Origin: SZAS-7 sp964514655
GTDB taxonomy: Bacteria; Chlamydiota; Chlamydiia; Chlamydiales; FEN-1388
Direction of reading: 5' to 3'
Assembly: GCA_964514655.1 (NCBI GenBank)
Contig: CAZEQY010000012.1
Coordinates: 34,337 to 98,336 of the forward strand
Length of the DNA: 64,000 nt
Of the stretch, positions 1 through 7,425 are shown in pieces; position 1 is the first letter of the stretch; every line of letters starts with the position of its first letter. The notes under the pieces are model-generated. The model saw only the letters and a list, made by a program, of their open reading frames with translations. It made no database searches and was not told the origin of the DNA. The translations under genes and the position numbers were made by a program.

Positions 1-499
1 GCCAACTTGCCCTATTTTGATCAAGGCGCATCATGGCCTGAAACTGGCTTGGCTTTAGGCTTGGGGCATTATGCATTGCTATAAGACAGTTTGTATTGCA
101 AGGATTGCCAACAACAAGCACCTTTACATCTTTATTGGCTACATCATTTAGCGCCTTTCCCTGGCTGACAAAGATTTTGCCATTATCGGCGAGCAGATCT
201 TTTCGCTCCATGCCTGGCCCTCTTGGCTTTGCGCCCACTAAAAAAGCGTACTGCACGCCCTCAAACACCTTATGGGGATTATCTCCTATCACAACTTCTG
301 AAAGCAGGTTAAAGGCGCAGTCTTCAAGCTCCATCTTAACGCCTTCTAGTGCATGCAGCACTTCGGGAACTTCCAAGATATGCAGCGCTATTGGCTGGTC
401 TTTGCCAAATAAATCGCCATGGGCCAAGCGAAATAGCAGGCTATAGGCAATCTGTCCTGCACCGCCTGTTACCGCCACTTTTATAGGAGCCTTACTCAT
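1..499 (-). CDS. mdh: Malate dehydrogenase, N-terminal part (runs off window)
   Basis: NAD-dependent malate dehydrogenase interconverts malate and oxaloacetate in the cytosolic TCA cycle. About 166 residues are visible. The N-terminus carries the Rossmann glycine-rich loop (VAVTGGAGQIAYSLLFRLA), then the region ending in GAKPRGPGMERKDLL that contributes the mobile-loop arginines, and the segment VVGNPCNTNCLIAM. This is the long MDH type (about 330 aa) typical of chlamydiae. The start is the ATG at 497-499, with an AGGTTATA stretch just upstream. The C-terminal half, including the catalytic histidine, lies outside the window. It is divergent from the fasciclin gene, so 500-613 must hold both promoters. 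Confidence 0.95.
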   Translation of the reverse strand, partial: MSKAPIKVAVTGGAGQIAYSLLFRLAHGDLFGKDQPIALHILEVPEVLHALEGVKMELEDCAFNLLSEVVIGDNPHKVFEGVQYAFLVGAKPRGPGMERKDLLADNGKIFVSQGKALNDVANKDVKVLVVGNPCNTNCLIAMHNAPSLKPSQFQAMMRLDQNRASW

Positions 500-613
500 T
501 ATAACCTCACAGTAAAATCAGCATCTTACGAATAAGGCTATTATTTATCCTTGAAAAAAAATTGCTATAAGGAGATAGAAGGGAATAAATAGTTTTTTTG
601 GAGATGACGCCTT

Positions 614-1093
614 ATGAAGCAATTTGCCTTTATGGTCCTAAGCGTATGTGTAGCGCTAGTTGGTGCAACGGTATTATCGAGTGACCAGCCGGACACCTCT
701 AAATATCCCGTAATGACCGCGCCAGAACTTAGCACCTTTCACTCACTTGTAGAAACAGCAAACCTCGTGCAGTTTTTTGAAGGAACAGGCCCCTTTACCG
801 CCTTTACGCCCAACAATCAAGCCTTTGAAAAGCTAAACCCAAAAACGCTAGAAGCTCTTAGAGACCCCAAAAATAGAGACCAGCTCATCGACCTCATAAA
901 CTACCACATCATCCTAGGAAAATTCCTTGCTTCCAACTTAAAAGCCGGAAAAGTCAGAACTATTGAAGGAAAAGACATTACCATTCGCAAAGATGGCGAC
1001 AAAATCTGGGTCAACAACGCCCAAATCGTAAAAACAGACATGGTAGGCCCAAATGGCGTTGCCCACATCATTGATACTGTGTTAATCCCTTAA
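614..1093 (+). CDS. Secreted fasciclin (FAS1) domain protein
   Basis: This 159-aa protein has a Sec signal peptide (residues 1 to about 20, with a hydrophobic core around FMVLSVCVALVGATVL) followed by a single FAS1 domain. FAS1 features are clear: the H1 motif GPFTAFTPNNQAFEKL, the YHIILGKF segment that matches the family YH box, and the C-terminal H2-like region NGVAHIIDTVLIP. FAS1 domains mediate adhesion between cells or to matrix, and bacterial single-domain forms are secreted or cell-wall associated. The start is supported by GGAG just upstream. A small membrane-protein gene follows after 18 bp, so the two are probably co-transcribed. The partner is unknown. Confidence 0.93.
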   Translation: MKQFAFMVLSVCVALVGATVLSSDQPDTSKYPVMTAPELSTFHSLVETANLVQFFEGTGPFTAFTPNNQAFEKLNPKTLEALRDPKNRDQLIDLINYHIILGKFLASNLKAGKVRTIEGKDITIRKDGDKIWVNNAQIVKTDMVGPNGVAHIIDTVLIP

Positions 1094-1111
1094 ACAATAT
1101 GGAGGTTTATA

Positions 1112-1315
1112 ATGGGTGCAGTTAAAAAATTTGGCATGTTATTTCTTGCCATCTATTTGATACTTACAGGTTTTATGGCGTTAAGTGGAATGGCTGTTCC
1201 AATGTACGTAGAGCTAGTAAGAGAGCTTTCGGCACTAGTAGCAGGTATTCTTATCCTGGTTTCTATGCGCTCATGCGGCTGCAAAGTGTGTGATAACAAC
1301 CACTCAAAGCGCTAA
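1112..1315 (+). CDS. Small two-helix membrane protein
   Basis: A 67-aa protein of unknown function. Two hydrophobic segments (about residues 9-29 and 34-52) predict a membrane hairpin, and the short C-terminal tail contains a Cys cluster (CGCKVC), which could bind metal or be redox-active. A strong ribosome-binding site (ATGGAGG) lies just before the ATG. It follows the fasciclin gene at 18 bp spacing and its last codons overlap the 3' end of the convergent holB. I recognise no family. Confidence 0.7.
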   Translation: MGAVKKFGMLFLAIYLILTGFMALSGMAVPMYVELVRELSALVAGILILVSMRSCGCKVCDNNHSKR

Positions 1316-2338
1316 TAAAAGACTTTCAAGAGCGTTCTGGACAGGACTAGAGCGCTCGATTGCAAGTTTTGCATCCTGAATATGTTTTTGAATCCGCTGA
1401 AAAGGCACCTTGCGCTTGTTTGCTACGGCTTCTTGAACAAACGGCCTAAAGCCTTCATTGTGAAGGGGTAGTGAGGCCTCTAGTCGCTCCACATCACAGA
1501 AAAACGCCTGTATAGCATATAAAAGCTCCTGCACCTCGTGCATCCATGATAGAGACAGCACCCCCTCAATTTCCTGCTCAATAGCCTGGCGCTGGCTTGG
1601 CGTACTTTCTTTAAGCTGGGCGCTATAATGGGCTCGAAGCTCAGCCTCTTCGGCCTTACGCCTGAGCTCTAGCTGCTTGTGAAACTCCTTGGCAAGATGA
1701 GAAATCTCATGAAATGAACGCTTTTTTGCAAGGTGCTCAAAGAGGCTTTTTTCCATAGGCTCGCCCTGTTGCTCTAAGAGCTGTAGAGCCTTTGAGAGTG
1801 AGCCATGAGCAAGGTTTGCCACCTGTTTTGCTTGCTGCTCATCTTTGTTTAGCTTTTCTACTAAAACTGTAACGATCTCATCGGCACTAAGTGGACAAAA
1901 GCGCACCATCTGGCACCGAGAAACTATAGTTCCAAGTAGACGCTCTACGGCATTAGAAATAAGGATTATAAGTGTGTTCTTTGGAGGCTCTTCTAGGGTT
2001 TTTAGTAGGGCGTTTGCAGATGTTGGCAGCATGCGCTCGGCGTCATCTATAATAAAGGCCTTATTTTCACTCGCAAAAGGCGCCATGTAGACTTCGTCAT
2101 TAAAGCGCCTAACTGACTGAATGCTGTGCATACCCGTTTTGCCTTCGGGACTAAAGGTGTATATATCTATAGAATTATTTTTAACAAAGTGGCAAGCTAG
2201 CTTTTGGGCAAATAAACGCTTTCCTACACCTGCTACCCCACAAAATAGCAGTAGATGAGGCACAACTCCCTTATGGCACAAAAGCTCTAGACGCTTACGA
2301 ACGAGCTCATTACCCACTATATTTTCAAATATTTCCAT
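1304..2338 (-). CDS. holB: DNA polymerase III subunit delta' (clamp-loader AAA+)
   Basis: Delta' is part of the clamp-loader complex that places the beta sliding clamp on DNA. The protein is about 344 aa from the ATG at 2338 (MEIFENIVGNE), which matches the usual family start and avoids the hydrophobic 17-residue extension available upstream. Visible AAA+ features are a P-loop-like GVAGVGKRLF (Arg in place of the usual Ser/Thr), the Walker-B-like region AFIIDDAERM, the segment ALLKTLEEPP and the sensor SRC motif (VSRCQMVRF). The altered P-loop fits delta' subunits, which do not hydrolyse ATP. In chlamydiae holB lies close to tmk/gyrA/gyrB, and here tmk is 2 kb away. Confidence 0.88.
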   Translation of the reverse strand: MEIFENIVGNELVRKRLELLCHKGVVPHLLLFCGVAGVGKRLFAQKLACHFVKNNSIDIYTFSPEGKTGMHSIQSVRRFNDEVYMAPFASENKAFIIDDAERMLPTSANALLKTLEEPPKNTLIILISNAVERLLGTIVSRCQMVRFCPLSADEIVTVLVEKLNKDEQQAKQVANLAHGSLSKALQLLEQQGEPMEKSLFEHLAKKRSFHEISHLAKEFHKQLELRRKAEEAELRAHYSAQLKESTPSQRQAIEQEIEGVLSLSWMHEVQELLYAIQAFFCDVERLEASLPLHNEGFRPFVQEAVANKRKVPFQRIQKHIQDAKLAIERSSPVQNALESLLLAL

Positions 2339-2402
2339 TGTATACACACAAATAATAGAAAGTAGTATGCTTGATGCAACAACCAACACATGGAGGTTTG
2401 TT

Positions 2403-2828
2403 ATGTCAAGCTTAATTCAGGATACAGTTTCGAGAGCGTTAACTCAAGCTCAAAATATTACGCAAGCATATGCTCCAAAAGTTCTAAGCCGGGTTCCTAC
2501 TTACGTTCGCGAAAAACTTTCGACCTATTTTGGGGCAGCTCCCGTTGCTTCGTTGCTCGGCATGAACCAATATGGCCTTATGTGGAGCTTTCAAGTAGCA
2601 TCAGGTGTCACGTTATTTCAGCTAGACCCTGCAAAACTAACCCCAGCGAATGATAAAAGTAAATTAGAGCTTCTCTTTTCTCTACACGCTGTAAGCGGTG
2701 TTTGGAATGCTGTACAATTCGTATTTTCACCAAACCTAGATAATGCGGCAAGATTCGTTGTAGATGGTGCATCTATCGTACAATGTACGAGTCTTCTTGA
2801 CAAAATGGGATACTTTAGACCTGAGTAG
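2403..2828 (+). CDS. Unknown protein, first gene of a three-gene operon
   Basis: A 141-aa protein with no family I recognise. The start is set at the ATG at 2403 because a strong GGAGGT lies 6 bases upstream; the longer reading frame from 2367 has no such site. The N-terminus is hydrophilic and helical, and the middle (PVASLLGMNQYGLMWSFQVASGVTLF) is mildly hydrophobic. It is followed after 3 bp by the next gene and then by a third with overlapping start and stop, so the three are translated from one message. Restriction to chlamydiae is likely but not testable here. Confidence 0.72.
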   Translation: MSSLIQDTVSRALTQAQNITQAYAPKVLSRVPTYVREKLSTYFGAAPVASLLGMNQYGLMWSFQVASGVTLFQLDPAKLTPANDKSKLELLFSLHAVSGVWNAVQFVFSPNLDNAARFVVDGASIVQCTSLLDKMGYFRPE

Positions 2829-2831
2829 CGT

Positions 2832-3221
2832 ATGCTACCTATTGAAAGCAGCACAAATTGTGCAAGTATTAGCGCTATAATTGATAAATGCCGCTATGAT
2901 GTCATTCCCGATATCATACGGGCAACTCATGAACTAGCGCTTTACCTACTACGCAAGTGTTTTTTTGTTATACCACTTGTAGCATTTGGCTCTGGCCTGC
3001 ATAAAGATGCCGCTCTTTCTTTTGCAGTAGGGATAGTAAGCGGCATAGAAAAGACTTATAAAAATCGGCAATTTCGCGATATGGCATGCCTCATAGTAGG
3101 CATACCAGTAGCTGTTAGATTAGCCTTACATATATGTAGCACTAATAACCTGGCAGGTATCGCTATACAAGGTATTTGCCTTGCAAAGCTTATAGTAATA
3201 GGAAAAGGAAAAAATAGATGA
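2832..3221 (+). CDS. Unknown protein with hydrophobic segments, operon gene 2
   Basis: A 129-aa protein. It has several hydrophobic stretches (ALYLLRKCFFVIPLVAFG; DAALSFAVGIVSGIE; MACLIVGIPVAVRLALHI) that predict two or three membrane-associated helices, and many cysteines (seven). The reading frame starts 3 bp after the previous stop and its stop overlaps the start of the next gene by 4 bp (ATGA), which argues for translational coupling. No family is recognised. The bilobed hydrophobic layout is compatible with a membrane or inclusion-membrane protein, but this is inference only. Confidence 0.65.
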   Translation: MLPIESSTNCASISAIIDKCRYDVIPDIIRATHELALYLLRKCFFVIPLVAFGSGLHKDAALSFAVGIVSGIEKTYKNRQFRDMACLIVGIPVAVRLALHICSTNNLAGIAIQGICLAKLIVIGKGKNR

Positions 3222-3736
3222 CAGTGGCTCTTGTACAACAGGCCTGTGTAAATGGCCTTTCTACCGTAGGTAGAGGCATTTTAGACGGCTATTGCTGGTG
3301 TGGAAGAAGGGTAGAAAAACTCTTATGTGACTACATCACAGATGAAACTGTCAGAAAAGCTATATCAGCCTTTGTCTGGGCAATCCCCTATACGATTATA
3401 TACCTTTTGCCTGGCGAAAAACTAAATTACTTTACAGGTGGCGTTTCAATCGGCCTCTTAAAGGGCCTTACGCGCGAAATTGACGGTATAACCGGCGAAG
3501 ATCATAGACAGCATATAGCACGCGGCATCCGCAACGCTGCCATCATCAGAATATGCATAGATATCGTCGTGATGATCGCTAAACGCGACATACTAAAGAT
3601 CATCCCCATACTCTATAACGCCGAAATCGCCGACCAAGCAAACATGCTATCGGTGCTTCCGACACCACCAGAGCCACCACCGGAAGAGCCTGAGCAACAA
3701 CCAGACGCCCCACCAGCAGTGCCAGAAAACCCTTAA
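3218..3736 (+). CDS. Unknown protein with proline-rich C-terminal tail, operon gene 3
   Basis: A 172-aa protein, translationally coupled to the preceding gene through an ATGA overlap. It resembles gene 2 in layout: helical segments with moderate hydrophobicity (SAFVWAIPYTIIYLLPG; AAIIRICIDIVVMIA) preceded by charged loops. The last ~30 residues are Pro/Glu rich (PTPPEPPPEEPEQQPDAPP), a disordered tail that could be an exposed binding segment. The shared length, layout and coupling of genes 2 and 3 suggest diverged paralogues. Function is unknown. Confidence 0.68.
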   Translation: MTVALVQQACVNGLSTVGRGILDGYCWCGRRVEKLLCDYITDETVRKAISAFVWAIPYTIIYLLPGEKLNYFTGGVSIGLLKGLTREIDGITGEDHRQHIARGIRNAAIIRICIDIVVMIAKRDILKIIPILYNAEIADQANMLSVLPTPPEPPPEEPEQQPDAPPAVPENP

Positions 3737-4143
3737 GAATCAGCTACGTGCACCTGTACGCCACTTCCAAGGCTGCAGATAATTGTATGCGGCTTTGCAA
3801 GGGCTTTAAAACTTTGCGGATCAAGGGCTGTTACCTGTACGACAACACTGCCATCTGAATTAAAGGTATACTTTACATATTCGTACGCAGGACGTCCTGA
3901 AGTATCTGTAAAGTGTAAATCAGAAGTTACAACGTGTTCTTTTGCTCCCGGAACAATCATCATCGAGCTTGGGCTAAAGTAGCCGACCGGCATATTTTCA
4001 TTTTGCATACAGGCACCAAGATCAACCTCAATCATCACGCGGGCTCCCGCACGCATTGCAGTAGTAAGCTCCTCATAAGACCCAATCACCGCAGCATCCG
4101 CTGCCGCCATAAACAACACACAGATAAACAAAATATATTTCAT
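3733..4143 (-). CDS. Secreted VirK-like protein
   Basis: This 136-aa protein has an N-terminal signal peptide (MKYILFICVLFMAAADAA). The mature part begins with IGSYEELTTAMRAGARVMIEVDLGAC, which fits the start of the VirK family (a Tyr-x-x-Leu helix, a Gly-x-Arg-Val strand and a conserved Cys). The rest (YFSPSSMMIVPG, YVKYTFNSDGSVVVQV) is predicted beta-rich. VirK-like proteins are periplasmic or exported and poorly understood. The assignment rests on pattern recognition, so other small beta-sandwich folds remain possible. It converges with the three-gene operon, overlapping its end by 4 bp. Confidence 0.5.
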   Translation of the reverse strand: MKYILFICVLFMAAADAAVIGSYEELTTAMRAGARVMIEVDLGACMQNENMPVGYFSPSSMMIVPGAKEHVVTSDLHFTDTSGRPAYEYVKYTFNSDGSVVVQVTALDPQSFKALAKPHTIICSLGSGVQVHVADS

Positions 4144-4197
4144 AGATCACCCCATTTTTTTACGAAATAGTAAGTAACCGAACCATTTAACGCAACT

Positions 4198-4266
4198 AGG
4201 GACCTAAGAGATAATAGAACCGTATCCGCCGTCCCTTATGTCCTTTAGGTCCCTTAAGTCCCTTAT
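4198..4266. repeat. 9-bp tandem repeats and hairpin at the tmk 3' end
   Basis: Positions 4231-4266 contain four head-to-tail 9-mers (GTCCCTTAT, GTCCTTTAG, GTCCCTTAA, GTCCCTTAT). The last covers the tmk stop codon. AGGGACCTAA at 4198-4207 is the reverse complement of TTAGGTCCCT at 4245-4254, so the transcript downstream of tmk can form a 10-bp stem. It may act in termination or 3'-end stability, or be a small slipped-repeat array. Confidence 0.5.
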
Positions 4267-4898
4267 CGAAACCTATCCTGAATATTCCTTAAAGCCTGTT
4301 GAAAAAGAGTGTCTGGATCAAGCGTGCCATCTAGGGTGATAATACGATTTGGGTAGAGGGAGGCGAGTTTGAGGAAGCCTTGGCGTACTTTTTTGTGGAA
4401 GTCAAGGGCCAGGCTTTCGAGGCGATCTACGGTAGAATCGCCGGGGGCGCGCCTTGTTTGGGTGCGGCCTAGGCCTATTGTGGGGTCTATATCCACATAA
4501 AAGGTAATGTCTGGCTGGAAGTTGCCAATGGCAAGGCGTGAGCAGTCTGTCACATAATCAAAACCAAGGCCGCGGGCTTCGCCCTGATAGGCAATGCTAG
4601 AATCTGTAAAGCGATCGCAAAGCACTATAGCACCGCGCGCTAAGGCCGGCTTTATCAGCTCTTCAACGTGCTGGATTCTTGCTGCTAGGAACAAAAAAAG
4701 TTCGGCGTGAGAGCCTACATGGCCTTCGTGGTGCAGTATGAGGGTGCGAAGTTCCTCGCTAAAGGGAGTTCCGCCAGGCTCTCGCGTGAAGACAACCTCA
4801 TTTGCCCTGCTCTTCAAGGCATCCTGAAGTTTAAGGGCAAGGGTGCTTTTGCCAGCGCCCTCGCCTCCTTCAAAGGTCACAAAAAGACCTTTTGTCAT
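4263..4898 (-). CDS. tmk: Thymidylate kinase
   Basis: It phosphorylates dTMP to dTDP for DNA synthesis. The 211-aa protein has the P-loop FEGGEGAGKSTLALKL near residue 9, the DR motif CDRFTDSSIAYQGEARGLG (substrate and base binding), and the LID region around RAPGDSTVDRLES. Length is normal. Its ATG overlaps the gyrA stop (ATGA, 4895-4898), so it is translationally coupled as the last gene of the dciA-gyrB-gyrA-tmk run. This order is a chlamydial hallmark. Confidence 0.96.
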   Translation of the reverse strand: MTKGLFVTFEGGEGAGKSTLALKLQDALKSRANEVVFTREPGGTPFSEELRTLILHHEGHVGSHAELFLFLAARIQHVEELIKPALARGAIVLCDRFTDSSIAYQGEARGLGFDYVTDCSRLAIGNFQPDITFYVDIDPTIGLGRTQTRRAPGDSTVDRLESLALDFHKKVRQGFLKLASLYPNRIITLDGTLDPDTLFQQALRNIQDRFR

Positions 4899-7414
4899 TC
4901 CTCTGTTCCTTCTTCTTGCACTTCTTCGAGTACTTCAGCCCCGTTTTGAGCCTCTTCTTCAGCAACTTCATCTTCTAGTCGTGCAAGCTTTTGGATAGCT
5001 ACTAGTATGTCGTCCTTAAGGTTTGCAAGACGCACACCCTGTGTGTTGCGGCCCATCACGCGCACATCGCCAAGGCGTATGCGTATTGTCTGGCCACCTT
5101 GTGACACCATGAGTAGAGCGTCATTGTCTGTAACCCTTAAGGCGCCGACAACATTGCCGTTTCGTTCGCTTGTGATGATAGAGCGCACGCCCACACCACC
5201 ACGGTGCGACTTGCGGAACTCATCGACATCAGATTTTTTGCCAAAGCCATTTTCACAAACAACAAGGATAACTTCAGTTCCCGATACCGTCTCACAGCCA
5301 ACAACGCGGTCATCATCGCCACGAAGCGACACGCCGCGAACGCCGCGAGCAGTACGGCCCATCGGACGCACTTCGCTTTCATCAAAGCGCACTGCCATGC
5401 CGTTTTTCGTAAAGAGCATCACCTCTTGGCCTGCCACAACATGGCGAGCCGCGATAAGCTCATCGCCCTCATCAATAGACAAGGCTATGATACCTTTACG
5501 GCGAGGGTTGCTAAATTCGCTGAGTGCAATCTTCTTAACAACGCCATTCTTGGTCGCCATAAAGAGGTAGGCATCGGGATGAAACTCTGAGACCTGTATA
5601 AAGGTTGCAATCTTCTCGTTAGGCTGTAGGTCTTCAAGAAGGTTGATGAGTGGTTTACCTTTTGAGCGGCGTCCCGTATCCGGAATCTGCCACACTTTAA
5701 GCCAGTAGAGCCTACCAAGAGAGGTAAAGCAAAGCAGATAGTCATGCGTAGATGCCACGTGTACGCTCTTAATAGCGTCATCTTGCTTCTTCATCTCAAC
5801 ACCAACAATACCCATGCCGCCCCTACGCTGCTCTCTAAAGAGATTTGTAGACATGCGCTTGATGTAGTCGTCGTTAGAGATGGTGATGACCACATTTTCG
5901 TTCGGAATGAGGTCTTCCATATCCATATCTGCTTCGTGAGCTACGATCTGGGTCTTGCGCTCTGATTTATTTAGTCTCTGGATATCTTGTAGCTCTTCTT
6001 TGATAAGGTCTTTTACCTTTTGTTCTGAGCCCAAGATCTCTTTGTAGTAACGGATCTTTTCTAAGAGTGCGTTATATTCGTTTGTAATCTTATCGCGCTC
6101 TAGGCCTGTAAGCTGGTAGAGGCGAAGGTCTAAGATAGCATTAGACTGACGCTCTGTAAGCGAATAGGTCTGCATAAGGCCTATCTTCGCTTCATCGCGA
6201 GATGAGCTTTGACGAATAAGGCGTACAACCTCTTCGAGGTGATCTAGCGCTATAAGGTAACCGGCAAGTACATGAGCGCGAGCTTCGGCCTGAGCAAGCT
6301 CAAAGCGCGTACGACGACGTATTACCTCCATGCGGTGCTCAATCCAGCAGCTTATCATCTGCTTGATCGTCATCATGCGTGGAAGGCCTTTATCAAGAGC
6401 CAGCATGTTACAGCCAAAGGTCACTTCGAGGTCAGAGTGCTTGTAGAGCTGGTTTGTGATAACTTCTGGCATCTCGCCTTTTTTCAGCTCTATCACCACG
6501 CGTAGGCCGTCACGGTCAGATTCGTCACGAAGGTCGCTGATGCCCGTGATAGTCTTATTCTGGATAAGCTCTGCAATCTGCTGGATGAGGTTTGCTTTAC
6601 TTATGTTGTACGGGATTTCTGTGATAACAAGGCGAACGCGATCTGACTGCTCAGAAGTTTCTTCCTGCGTAATTAGTCCTCGCAAGACAAGCTTGCCCTT
6701 ACCGGTATGAAATGCCTCTTTAATACCCCTATAGCCACATATGATACCGCCTGTAGGAAAGTCTGGGCCCGGCATCACCTTCATGATGTCATCGACAGTA
6801 GTAAGTGGGTTATCAAGCAATAAGAGCGTAGCCTGTATAATCTCATTGAGGTTATGAGGCGGTATATTTGTTGCCATACCGACAGCGATACCTGAAGAGC
6901 CATTACACAAGAGGTTTGGAAACTTTGATGGAAATACAGTAGGCTCTTTCTTTGTTTCGTCGTAGTTTGGCACGTAGTCTACAGTGTCTTTATCAAGGTC
7001 GTCCATCAGCTGCATGGCAGAATGGGTAAGACGCGCTTCTGTATAACGCATAGCAGCCGGAGGGTCTCCGTCGATAGATCCAAAGTTACCCTGGCTATTT
7101 ACAAGCGTGTAGCGCATTGCCCAATCTTGGGCCATACGCACAAGCGTTGGGTAGATCACCATCTCGCCGTGCGGGTGGTAGTCACCGGATGTGTCACCGC
7201 AGATCTTTGCGCACTTTCTATGCTTGGCATTAGGGCCAAGGTTAAGCTGCTTCATAGCAAAGAGGATACGCCGTTGTGACGGCTTTAGCCCGTCGCGCAC
7301 GTCAGGTAGAGCGCGAGAGATAATAACCGACATAGAATAGCGTAAATAGCTTTCACGAAGCTCTTCTTCCACGCTACGATTTACTACTAATTCGCCTTCA
7401 GTATAGGAAGTCAT
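4895..7414 (-). CDS. gyrA: DNA gyrase subunit A
   Basis: GyrA is the breakage-reunion subunit of gyrase (A2B2), which introduces negative supercoils. The 839-aa protein starts with the usual winged-helix/tower domain. The catalytic Tyr region (AAMRYTEARLT) and the QRDR are visible, followed by the C-terminal beta-pinwheel with the GyrA box-like QRRGGMG and blade repeats. The tail is strongly acidic (EEVQEEGTEE). The QRDR reads YHPHGEMVIYPTL: Met85 occupies the position of E. coli Ser83 and Pro89 that of Asp87, the two quinolone water-metal-bridge contacts. It follows gyrB at 11 bp and overlaps tmk by 4 bp. Confidence 0.97.
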   Translation of the reverse strand: MTSYTEGELVVNRSVEEELRESYLRYSMSVIISRALPDVRDGLKPSQRRILFAMKQLNLGPNAKHRKCAKICGDTSGDYHPHGEMVIYPTLVRMAQDWAMRYTLVNSQGNFGSIDGDPPAAMRYTEARLTHSAMQLMDDLDKDTVDYVPNYDETKKEPTVFPSKFPNLLCNGSSGIAVGMATNIPPHNLNEIIQATLLLLDNPLTTVDDIMKVMPGPDFPTGGIICGYRGIKEAFHTGKGKLVLRGLITQEETSEQSDRVRLVITEIPYNISKANLIQQIAELIQNKTITGISDLRDESDRDGLRVVIELKKGEMPEVITNQLYKHSDLEVTFGCNMLALDKGLPRMMTIKQMISCWIEHRMEVIRRRTRFELAQAEARAHVLAGYLIALDHLEEVVRLIRQSSSRDEAKIGLMQTYSLTERQSNAILDLRLYQLTGLERDKITNEYNALLEKIRYYKEILGSEQKVKDLIKEELQDIQRLNKSERKTQIVAHEADMDMEDLIPNENVVITISNDDYIKRMSTNLFREQRRGGMGIVGVEMKKQDDAIKSVHVASTHDYLLCFTSLGRLYWLKVWQIPDTGRRSKGKPLINLLEDLQPNEKIATFIQVSEFHPDAYLFMATKNGVVKKIALSEFSNPRRKGIIALSIDEGDELIAARHVVAGQEVMLFTKNGMAVRFDESEVRPMGRTARGVRGVSLRGDDDRVVGCETVSGTEVILVVCENGFGKKSDVDEFRKSHRGGVGVRSIITSERNGNVVGALRVTDNDALLMVSQGGQTIRIRLGDVRVMGRNTQGVRLANLKDDILVAIQKLARLEDEVAEEEAQNGAEVLEEVQEEGTEE

Positions 7415-7425
7415 ACAAGTCTCCG

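Noticed and set aside
96..446. 116-codon plus-strand open frame
   Set aside because: It is the antisense shadow of malate dehydrogenase, which has clear Rossmann and MDH motifs on the minus strand.
5007..5570. 187-codon plus-strand open frame inside gyrA
   Set aside because: Antisense of the conserved GyrA C-terminal domain; Ser/Arg/Thr-rich composition typical of shadow frames and no ribosome-binding site.
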